Part shown: positions 9,301 to 15,741 of the stretch, in pieces
Layout of the letters: every line of letters starts with the position of its first letter
How positions within the stretch are numbered: the stretch's first letter is position 1
Source of the DNA: Cruorifilaria tuberocauda
Lineage: Eukaryota > Nematoda > Chromadorea > Rhabditida > Onchocercidae
Assembly: GCA_013365365.1 (NCBI GenBank)
Contig: JABVXU010000904.1
Span: forward strand, 1 to 15,741
Length of the DNA stretch: 15,741 nucleotides
Direction of reading: 5' to 3'
Made by a program: the position numbers and the translations under genes
The notes under the pieces: model-generated
The model's database searches: none
Told to the model about the DNA's origin: nothing
The model's input: the letters and a program-made list of their open reading frames with translations, nothing else

Positions 9301-10175
9301 ACAAATAAAAAATAAGACTTAATCTATATGCATTATCTTTTTCAGGTTTTTGAAGAGAAAGTAATGGAACGAGAAGAGAAGTTGATCGCGCGACAGTCGG
9401 AGGTCAGTTTTGTGACGAATAATTGCATCTTAATTAGTGCACCAAATTTAAACATTGATTCTACCGATTATTTTTTTATAGCTTCTATTATGACTACGCA
9501 GTGGGTATGGTCTTGCATTATTCATTTGGGATTTGTTCTTTTATCAAATCTTGAATTCTGATGTACTTGTTAACTTGTTTTTCAGCAGTGTATTGAACAT
9601 TTTTGCAAGCCGCCTGGGAAAAAGCCTTTCTAAGTTTTTCCAAACAGCTTTTTGGCTTGCTTTAAACTTTTCAGTTAATATTTAGTCTCATTGTAATTTT
9701 AGAATGAAATTTAGAACCATATATCTTCTTGGAAACTTTTTTTGATGATTGTTCTATGTTGTTTAAACGTCAAAATGTCAAATTTTTCCGTAATTTGAAA
9801 GTTAATTGCAGCTTGACGAAAAAGAGAAGGAGAATCGTCGGACACTGCAGGAGCGCCGCCTTACTTTAGAACAGTTGATGAGTGAAGTAGTTGAACTGCG
9901 TCGAAATACTGGAACGGTTTCTCGACAAGACTCAAGGTTAGCAATGTTCTCCTTTAAAAACAGACAGCATCGTTAATTATTCAGGATTCTTTGTGTTGTA
10001 GTGGCTAAATCCCTTCTCTGTAGTATCTAATCGAGCAAGAATTGCAGTAGTTAAATTGGTATTCATCTTGAATCTTGGATAATTACTTTCGAATTATTTG
10101 GTTCCTTTTAGAAGTTCACCGTCCGAAAAATCGTCTCGCATGAAAAAAGGACTCGGTGGAATTTTCAAAAACTAA
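6390..10175 (+). CDS. unc-59: Septin GTPase, UNC-59-like (SEPT2/SEPT7 type), 11 coding exons, complete
   Basis: Exons: 6390-6546, 6958-7159, 7484-7621, 7872-7989, 8252-8380, 8450-8562, 8666-8764, 9147-9225, 9346-9402, 9812-9936, 10112-10175. They join in frame to 426 residues, a usual septin length. A short variable N-terminus is followed by [14 protein letters not shown] (26-39, basic element), P-loop GCSGLGKST (53-61), TVQIE (84-88, with Thr84 where catalytic septins keep their switch Thr), G3 [11 protein letters not shown] (107-117), CW (120-121), SPTGHG (about 161-166), G4 AKAD (189-192), IVGSN (243-247), WG (264-265) and septin-unique-element HYENFRYR (300-307). Residues about 321-398 form a Glu/Lys/Arg-rich coiled coil, and the tail ends [10 protein letters not shown]. 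Septins assemble into GTP-binding filaments at the cleavage furrow and cortex; worms use an UNC-59/UNC-61 pair. The SEPT2/7-like motifs favour UNC-59; the family is certain, the exact orthologue less so. Confidence 0.95.
6547..6957 (+). other. unc-59: Septin intron 1 (splits the P-loop glycine)
   Basis: This 411-base phase-1 intron has donor GTATGT and acceptor TTTATAG. It interrupts codon 53, the first glycine of the P-loop, so the GTP-binding loop is completed only after splicing. Nothing else is seen inside. Confidence 0.85.
7160..7483 (+). other. unc-59: Septin intron 2
   Basis: This 324-base phase-2 intron uses donor GTCAGT after ...AAG TG. That choice makes the join read DNSKCWEP, matching the septin D-N-S-x-C-W signature. 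The alternative donor four bases earlier (GTGGTC) would also keep frame but lose the Cys-encoding codon of this signature. Nothing else is seen inside. Confidence 0.85.
8941..9042 (+). other. unc-59: Candidate alternative terminal exon in septin intron 7, with stop and AATAAA
   Basis: A strong acceptor (CTCTTTTTGCACAG) ends at 8940. Spliced from exon 7 (phase 2), the sequence reads [18 protein letters not shown], then a hydrophobic stretch [13 protein letters not shown], then TAG at 9032-9034. The canonical poly(A) hexamer AATAAA follows at 9037-9042. The product would be a 349-residue septin with intact GTPase domain and unique element but without the coiled coil. Alternatively the donor AG|GTTGTA after 9027 makes an 87-base (29-codon) frame-preserving cassette joining exon 8. 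No transcript evidence is available. Confidence 0.4.
9586..9633 (+). other. unc-59: Candidate alternative terminal exon in septin intron 9
   Basis: The acceptor TTGTTTTTCAG ends at 9585 and has the preferred nematode form. Exon 9 ends in phase 0, and from here the frame reads [15 protein letters not shown] then TAA. The stretch is less AT-rich than the surrounding intron. The product would be about 379 residues, with half the coiled coil and a short Cys/Lys/Pro tail. Fifteen codons is short, so chance is a real possibility. The segment overlaps a strong potential hairpin (9605-9660). Confidence 0.3.
9605..9660. repeat. Bulged inverted repeat (hairpin) in septin intron 9
   Basis: GCAAGCC (9605-9611) pairs with GGCTTGC (9654-9660), and AAAAAGC (9619-9625) pairs with GCTTTTT (9647-9653). 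This makes a 14-bp stem interrupted only by a 7-base bulge GCCTGGG on the left, with a 21-base loop. A competing stem is possible between GGAAAAA (9617-9623) and TTTTTCC (9635-9641). No function is known. Confidence 0.55.
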
Positions 10176-10275
10176 ATGATCGCTGGCTGATTCCATTCAT
10201 TATCAACGAATTTCTCCTTTGATAAATTTTAGATGTCATTTATTACTGGAATTTTCCTGATCAAAAATCATAGTT

Positions 10276-10297
10276 ATTAAAATTATTCTTTATTAAA
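10276..10297 (+). terminator. unc-59: Candidate septin poly(A) signals (ATTAAA, twice)
   Basis: No AATAAA occurs in the first 300 bases after the septin stop. ATTAAA, the commonest variant hexamer, occurs at 10276-10281 and 10292-10297, 100-120 bases after the stop. In AT-rich DNA this is weak evidence. Confidence 0.3.
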
Positions 10298-10340
10298 TGG
10301 AATTTGTTGTAAGAATAATTTTAATATTTATTTATTGCAG

Positions 10341-10374
10341 ATTTCCTCTCCGTGCCATGAAAGACTTGTTGTAG
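10341..10374 (+). other. unc-59: Candidate alternative last exon of the septin, or 3' flank
   Basis: The acceptor TTTATTGCAG ends at 10340. Spliced from exon 10 (phase 2), the frame reads R-FPLRAMKDLL then TAG at 10372-10374, replacing the normal tail (SSPSEK...IFKN). The sequence from 10341 to about 10395 is less AT-rich than its neighbours. An 11-codon open stretch is easily reached by chance. Confidence 0.22.
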
Positions 10375-10572
10375 AGGTGTTAAGAGCGCGTAATAGTAGA
10401 AATAAGATATATTAATCTCTCAACGATCAAACTCTCAAATGAGGATAAATCATAAAACTTACTAATGTGAAAAGCTGATTGCTTTGGAAAACAAAAAAAA
10501 GTCCTGGGAAACCTTTTTAGACTTCAGAAAAATTTTCGGTACAAATGTAGATTTCACTTCAGAATATTTGGT

Positions 10573-10578
10573 TTTATT
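10573..10578 (-). terminator. Poly(A) signal AATAAA of the small minus-strand gene
   Basis: The minus strand reads AATAAA here, 19 bases downstream of the TAG at 10599-10597. This spacing is normal for compact nematode 3' UTRs and supports the shifted second half as the true 3' end of the gene. Confidence 0.45.
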
Positions 10579-10596
10579 TTTTTCTCCTTCAGCTAC

Positions 10597-10826
10597 CTAA
10601 TCTTCCATCAATTTTCCAACATAATTTTTGATCTCTTCATGAATTCTTGCCAGCACCACTGTCACTTGTCATTTTTATTCTTAATTTCATTAAAGTGTCT
10701 ATCTACTTTACTTATCACTGTCTCAATCACTGCATTTGAATAAATGTAAAATTTGTCAGTTGTTATCGCTTTCTTATCCATTACTTTCAAAGCTAAAAGG
10801 CTAAGACTGAGAAGAATAATTTTCAT
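10597..10826 (-). pseudogene. Small protein with signal-like N-terminus, broken by one -1 frameshift
   Basis: From ATG at 10826-10824 the minus strand reads 54 residues to TGA at 10664-10662. The product begins MKIILLSLSLLAL, a hydrophobic start like a signal peptide, then a charged, helix-prone part ending FNEIKNKNDK. At that stop the -1 frame opens: GTG at 10665 reads VTVVLARIHEEIKNYVGKLM and ends in TAG at 10599-10597. The two frames overlap by only a few bases, and the second stop is followed 19 bases later by AATAAA (complement 10578-10573). The simplest reading is one gene of about 76 residues with a one-base loss in a CAAG context. It could be a decayed gene, a sequence error, or two chance frames. 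I do not recognise the family. It is convergent with the septin. Confidence 0.5.
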
Positions 10827-10878
10827 AATTTTTCTTTTATAATTTAATATAGCTCCTCAAAAAGGAATCATTAGCTAA

Positions 10879-10889
10879 TTATATATAAG
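10879..10889 (-). promoter_or_regulatory. TATA-like element upstream of the small minus-strand gene
   Basis: The minus strand reads CTTATATATAA about 55-65 bases before the ATG at 10826. A second TATAAAAG lies closer, roughly 10 bases before the ATG. Such words are common in AT-rich DNA, so support is modest. Confidence 0.3.
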
Positions 10890-13078
10890 TTAAAATTCTT
10901 GTTGATTTAGTATTTTTTTTCTCTTTTTTTAGATTTGAAACATATTGAAATTTTCGTAGAGTTCCAAGAAAAAAATGTTCGTTTTAACAGAACAAAGAAA
11001 AAAAAAATGAATGTACATGTAAGAGAAGGCTAGGAAAAAAAGTGGGTAGTCTTGGCTTTCGATTTTCTCTTTCTCTCTTCAATGTTAGCAATTCTAATTG
11101 CATTATTACCAGCAAAACTATTCTCTTATCCTTTTACGCTTATGTACTCTTTCGTTATTCTGATTAGGAAGCATTGTTCTATTTCATGAAATTACATTGA
11201 TCAAATAAATGACATGATTTATTTCGTTTATTCAACGCGACTAAATGAGAATATTTATTGGAGATTTTTGGTAATAATTTCTTGTCGATATTTTTTTTTA
11301 ATTATAAAATTCGATCGATATCTATGACGATCATTCAATCAAGCTGTCTTGATGGATTTATTTTAATTTTATTATTAGTATTAGTTGAACTTATACATTA
11401 TATCTGTATGTCTACTGTATTCTCACTTGAAACATTTTTAATTTAATTAAGGATATAATGTTATTTATTTATTACATATGTATTTCCTTGAACAGCTTGA
11501 TTTTTCTTTTTTTTTCTGTTATGATAAATTTTAATATGATAATGATATCGAGAATATGGTGTGTGAGGTATAAATTATAAAATTTTATAATCATCTTGTG
11601 TATTCGTCTGATTAAACTTTTATTTCCATCGAATTTTTCAGTAAGTTTAATTTTATAATTGTAACACAATGATAACACTGATTAAGGATAGATTATTTGT
11701 TATATGAAAGTAACAATTATTAAATTAATAATTTCATTAATTAAAATAATTTATTACCATAACTGTTTTGTTACAAATACAATTTAATGTTAAGCATTTT
11801 TGTAATCCTATCAAATCATAAAAGCTAGCATAATGTAATTTTTTTCCCAGTAATCTGATTCGTCCATTTTGTTCTAATTTTAGAAAATATCCTTTCATAA
11901 AGTTTAAAAAAAAAGAAAGTGAGGAAAAAAAATCAATTAACCAAATTGGAATTTCCATTTCATATCGAAATTTTCATCAATTTTTTTTTTTGTTAATTTA
12001 AAGTTAATTTTCATTATATGCATGCAATGATGCAAATAACTATTCTCAAAGCAAGTAGGTATGAATTAATTAATCAGGTTTAAATTGTAAATGTGAAAGA
12101 TTAATGATTAATGCTTGTAACTATGGTGCATAATCGGTTAACAGGTATTATCTAGTAATTACCACACTTATCATTGAAAATTTTCATGCTAATGAATTCA
12201 TTTAATAATATGTTATAAAGATATTTAAGTGTTACAGTAATAATAATGATAACTACCATATTATATACGGTAACGTGTGAATTTTTTCCAGAAGAATTAA
12301 ATTGTTTTTCGGTAAAGAAGTAATAAATGATTTATGATTTGTTATTTTACCTATTCTTGTTTGTTATTTGTTAATTTGTTAATTGTAGGTCAAGCTTTTT
12401 TATTATGTTTGAATGTGCTTTATATATGCTTAACTTACTTTTTCCTTCTATTAAGTTAATTCAGCTTATACTTTAATAATTTTCACTTTTTTCTCCTTTA
12501 TTACAAAATTTTAATAGGCTTTTTCTCTCTAACCTTAATAAATATACCATTGAATTCATTTATTTCTTCCAATTTCACATTTCATTCATACACAATATTA
12601 CTTTCATAATTACTTAATTTCACAATTTAAGTAAATTTGATTGAATTTTCTAGAAGAAAAAAGTTTCATAAAATAATCTGAATATCTTATCTATTCGAAA
12701 GTTCTTCAAGATACTGTGTCGTGGATCAAATATTTGAATAGTATTTGAATATTTGAATAGTTGATAAAAAATTAAATATAATCTTTTTTGGTACAGTAAA
12801 TACTTAGTAAGACTTTCATTCTACTTACAGGAATATTCTCTAATAGATTAAAGAGTTACTAGAACTGAGGATTCCTGCTGAAGTTGTCAAAAAATCTATT
12901 CTGTAATTGTTATTATGATAATGATGATAAGTTTAGAAGTTAGAAATATCAAGGTAGATATTTTTCAATATGTTAATAAAATCTGATTATTGATTGGAAA
13001 TTTATTTGATAAAATTTAATTTTTTTACAATTTTTTGTTACAAATTTGAAATTAATTAATTTCTCCTTTGTTTTTTTG
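10890..13078. other. AT-rich intergenic DNA, no convincing gene
   Basis: This stretch is dominated by A/T runs. Open frames at 11258-11446 (plus), 11472-11678 and 11737-11958 (minus) are 62-73 residues, rich in Ile, Leu, Phe, Asn and Lys, with no domain. A hydrophobic 35-codon frame lies at 11082-11189. A short duplication of AATATTTGAATAGT occurs at 12729-12762. Nothing here reaches the standard for a gene. Confidence 0.6.
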
Positions 13079-13110
13079 TTATTTGAAAATTTTGTAAAAT
13101 TTTCAAATAA
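13079..13110. repeat. Perfect 15-bp inverted repeat with 2-base loop
   Basis: TTATTTGAAAATTTT (13079-13093) is followed by GT and then AAAATTTTCAAATAA (13096-13110), an exact reverse complement. The 32-base palindrome could form a tight hairpin or cruciform. It carries no coding signal. Confidence 0.9.
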
Positions 13111-14044
13111 TTTCGAAAAAAGAGCAAAAATTGATTAATTCTAAAACAAAAAATTATGGCTTACGGTATGTGTAAAAGAAAATCTATTCCATGCTTAATT
13201 AATTAGCATAATAATTAGCATCCTATTATTATACTACTGAAACACACAAACACAATATTGCTCATTTAGACTAAAACATTTTTGAATTAAAAGAAAAAGT
13301 GACTTAAGTAAATTAAGTTCAATTATTTGCACAAATTTATTTTAAAATTATCGATAATGGAATTTTCGGCAATTTTCCGTTTTTCTACAACCGGAAATTG
13401 CTTTTCAAATAATGATTTTTCATTTCTTTTTTTAGTCCATAATAATTTAAACTTAGAAAAAATTTTAATTTCAATTTATTATTGTTTCTTTTTTTTCCTT
13501 TAATAAAAATAAAATATTTGCCAAAAAAAGGAAACAATGAATTGTTTTGTTTAAATGAAATAATATTATGTATCTTTTCTGAAAAAGTAATAAATAATTT
13601 TAACCTATACTTATTCAATTTACCATACTTTAATTATTTAAATTTGTAACTTATAGGGAATTAAAGTTTTAATAAATACAATAAATATAACACTAGGAAA
13701 TTTTTCCTCTTTACAAAAATTGGAAATTTTGGGAAAATCGTAATTTGTAGATTTTGAAAAATGATGGATAAGTAAATTAGTATTTTGTACTTTTTATGTT
13801 ATTTACTTTGATATATACAAATCAACAGCATTAAAATCTTTGTTTCATTTTCTTTCAATTATATTGAAACCTGTTTATGAAGATAATTAGTAATGACAAA
13901 TGAATACTGAAAAAAAAGATGAAAAATGAAAAATGAACGATGTGAAGAGAGAGCACACGTTTGTTTATTATATATTAAAATAATTTATTTATTTATTTTA
14001 GGAGCAGTTTGATAAACAAACTTTTTTCACGTATATTTAAAGCA
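13111..14044. other. AT-rich intergenic DNA with one small hairpin
   Basis: A hairpin at 13369-13401 pairs GCAATTTTCCG with CGGAAATTGC (one bulged T, 12-base loop). The 77-codon minus frame at 13385-13618 is Lys/Asn/Phe-rich with no domain and is likely chance. Purine-rich GAAAAATGAAAAATGAA simple sequence lies near 13920-13937. Confidence 0.55.
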
Positions 14045-14229
14045 TTTTGTACTTTATTTAATATTTTAAGTACTTAAATTTTAAGTATTTTATATTTATA
14101 TATTATTTATTTTAGCATAATTATAGTATAACACTTAATTAAATTTATTTAATTATTTTGTACTTTATTTAATACTTTAATACTTATGCTTTAAGTTTTA
14201 TATTTTTCATATTATTTATTTTGATATAG
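14045..14229. repeat. Tandem duplication with 111-bp period
   Basis: TTTTGTACTTTATTTAATA starts at 14045 and again at 14156. Both copies then carry TTTAAGT words, a TTTTATATTT stretch and ATATTATTTATTTT. About 74 bases of each unit remain alignable with small indels. It is noncoding. Confidence 0.75.
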
Positions 14230-14676
14230 ATATGAAATGATATTTAATATAATTTAATATAATCTAATTTAAATTTAGTATAATATAATATATTATATTC
14301 TAATATATATTCATATTATTTCATATTTCAATAAATTGTTTTACTTGTTTACTTTTTATTTGTTTATTATGCGTGTATTTGTGTGTTTATTATATTTGTT
14401 TACTATTTTACTTGTATATTATTTTATTTTAACTATTTTATATTTTACAGTATATAAGTAATAGCGGAAGTAAAATGATCGTTAATTATGAGTATGAACA
14501 TAAGGGAATGCTTTGAAAGAGAGGGAGAAGAAATTGGAAGGAAATGGAAAATTTGCAGCTAACATGCTAACTACCATTTGCTTCTAAAAGCTTCCTAAAT
14601 ATCCATGAATTAAACTCTGTCTTTTGCAGGCTAATTTAATTTCAATTCTATTTATTGCTATGCTAGTATATGGTTT
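14230..14676. other. AT-rich DNA followed by a purine-rich island, no gene assigned
   Basis: Positions 14230-14455 are almost pure AT with TATAATATA-type words. Positions 14461-14640 are more complex, including a purine-rich run (GAAAGAGAGGGAGAAGAAAT). A 24-codon frame (14488-14562, MSMNIRECFEREGEEIGRKW...) and a TCTTTTGCAG acceptor-like site at 14620-14629 are present but insufficient for a gene call. Confidence 0.5.
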
Positions 14677-14877
14677 AAGCTAAATAATAAAAAATTTGAT
14701 TATTAAATAAGCTAAATGATAAGGAATTTGATTATTAAATAAGCTAAATGATAAGGAATTTGATTAAATTAAAAAAAACGAGGTTTGCTGCGTAAGCTAA
14801 ATGATAAGGAATTTGATTGTTGTATAAGATAAATGATAAGAAATTTGATTAAATTAAAAAAAAACGAGGTTTGATTT
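14677..14877. repeat. Higher-order tandem repeat: 32-bp units within an 85-bp unit
   Basis: The word AAGCTAAATGATAAGGAATT or close variants begins at 14677, 14709, 14741, 14794 and 14826. Spacings are 32, 32, 53 and 32. The 53-base unit adds an AAATTAAAAAAAACGAGGTTTG tail, present at both 14741 and 14826. So a 32+53 = 85-base compound unit is repeated twice (14709-14793 and 14794-14877), led by one extra 32-base unit. Confidence 0.9.
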
Positions 14878-14882
14878 AATTA

Positions 14883-15026
14883 TTCATGAAACAATTACTT
14901 TGTTTACTTTTTAATTGATTAGAAATTGCGAAATGAATTTTATGATTTATTTTTTAGACTTTTTCCTAAGAAATTTCAAATGAGTGTAAAAATATGTTCT
15001 TCATAAAACAATTACTTTATTTATTA
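14883..15026. repeat. Short diverged direct repeats
   Basis: TTCATGAAACAATTACTTTG at about 14883 and TTCATAAAACAATTACTTTA at about 15000 are followed by similar TTTA(C/T)T sequence. They are about 117 bases apart. No other content is seen between them. Confidence 0.6.
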
Positions 15027-15289
15027 CCTTAATTACGTTTTTTGATTGTAAATCAAGCAATCCGTTTCATACCTTACTTTTAAAGTTTTTTTTAAAATTT
15101 TTTTATTAATTTCATTAAAAAAGAAAAAGTCTTCCAGTTTAGTTAAAAATTTGATGAAAAGTAAGACATGTTGAAAATTAATTAATTATTTGTTTTTTTC
15201 TCGGAAGAAAGAGAAAAAAAATTGTTTGTTATCAATTTAAAATTTAGTTATTGCTATCGAAGATAACTTAAATTAACTGCTTTACAAAT

Positions 15290-15580
15290 ATTCCTATTGG
15301 TTACAATTATTTGTGTTAAAATTAAGTAAGTTCAATTCTGTAAAAGGTCTGTTATCAGTTTAACATTTGTTATTAATTTAAATATTTGTTGTTAGCTTAA
15401 ATAAAATAGCTTTAATTTTATACCTAGATAACTTAAAAGGTTTTATACCTAGATAATTAAATTTTATACCTAGATAATTAAAAGATAACTTAATAGGATG
15501 ATAGCTCAAATTGACTGATTATAAATAATCGTATTGATTATAAGTCTTTGTATTTAAATTAAGTAAATTCAATTTGGTAT
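15290..15580. repeat. Diverged direct repeats about 237 bp apart
   Basis: Around 15297-15343 and 15534-15580 both copies read TTG(G/A)TTA followed by TTTGTxTTxAAATTAAGTAA and TTCAATT. Each is preceded by a GATAACTTAA word about 50 bases upstream (near 15260 and 15483). The pair brackets the short tandem array below. Confidence 0.55.
15416..15483. repeat. Three tandem copies of TTTTATACCTAGATAA
   Basis: Identical 16-base cores start at 15416, 15441 and 15462 (spacings 25 and 21), each followed by CTTAAAAGG or TTAAA. They are noncoding, in the AT-rich right flank. The remaining bases to the window end show no gene. Confidence 0.9.
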
Positions 15581-15741
15581 TCTTGAAAAGTCATTCGTTT
15601 GCTTCTTCCTTATACTTTAAATGATTGAAATTAATTTAAATCATTTCGATTTTAAAATTATTCTATGAAATTATTGCAAAAAGTAATTGTACTTTTTTCC
15701 TAACATATTTAATACTTATATTTAATATTTAATAAATATTT

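Noticed and set aside
11082..11189. 35-codon hydrophobic frame (MLAILIALLPAK...), possible membrane peptide
   Set aside because: T-rich DNA yields hydrophobic peptides by default. There is no charged or conserved part and no clear 3' signal.
11258..11446. 62-codon plus-strand frame with a hydrophobic middle
   Set aside because: It starts at a non-ATG codon, is AT-driven in composition, and has no domain or splice support.
11737..11958. 73-codon minus-strand frame
   Set aside because: Its length is within chance expectation for this AT content, and its composition follows the DNA rather than a protein family.
13385..13618. 77-codon minus-strand frame
   Set aside because: It is Lys/Asn/Phe-rich from A and T runs, with no recognisable features, and it overlaps a hairpin.
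1..15741. Search for tRNA or rRNA genes, CRISPR arrays, transposases and viral genes
   Set aside because: No cloverleaf-like segment, spaced identical repeats with unique spacers, transposase-like frame or viral protein motif was seen on either strand by eye.

Overview
The window looks like nuclear DNA of a parasitic nematode, probably a filarial or related spirurid worm. The evidence is a strongly AT-rich background, small exons separated by GT-AG introns with T-rich acceptors (TTTCAG, TTTTAG), long gene-poor spacers, and a septin with nematode-like gene structure. There are no bacterial-style genes, operons, CRISPR arrays or insertion sequences. Genus and species cannot be read from the sequence.

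Layout. (1) Positions 1-2147, minus strand: the 5' end of a gene for a very acidic Lys/Pro/Ser-rich protein. Three phase-0 exons give the first 258 residues; the gene runs off the left edge. Its third exon carries an exact 71-residue repeat. A triplicated TTATCA-rich (TGATAA on the gene strand) block lies upstream at 2429-2742. (2) Positions 2148-6389: a 4.2 kb AT-rich divergent spacer with a 26-bp minisatellite and a cluster of TGACGT/TGAGTCA sites about 0.4 kb before the septin start. (3) Positions 6390-10175, plus strand: a complete septin gene, 11 coding exons and 426 residues, closest by motif to the SEPT2/SEPT7 type and so probably the worm UNC-59 orthologue. Introns 7 and 9 and the downstream flank each hold a phase-compatible candidate alternative 3' exon; the one in intron 7 ends in a stop followed at once by AATAAA. 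(4) Positions 10573-10889, minus strand: a short gene, convergent with the septin, for a small protein with a signal-like N-terminus. It is broken by one apparent -1 frameshift and has a poly(A) signal 19 bases after the second-half stop. (5) Positions 10890-15741: gene-poor AT-rich DNA with several tandem repeats and hairpins, including an 85-bp higher-order repeat.

The septin acts in the filament-forming septin cytoskeleton of cytokinesis and the cell cortex. Nothing shows a functional link between it and its two neighbours, which have separate promoters. Exon joins were worked out by hand from reading frame, splice consensus and family motifs; no transcript data were available.
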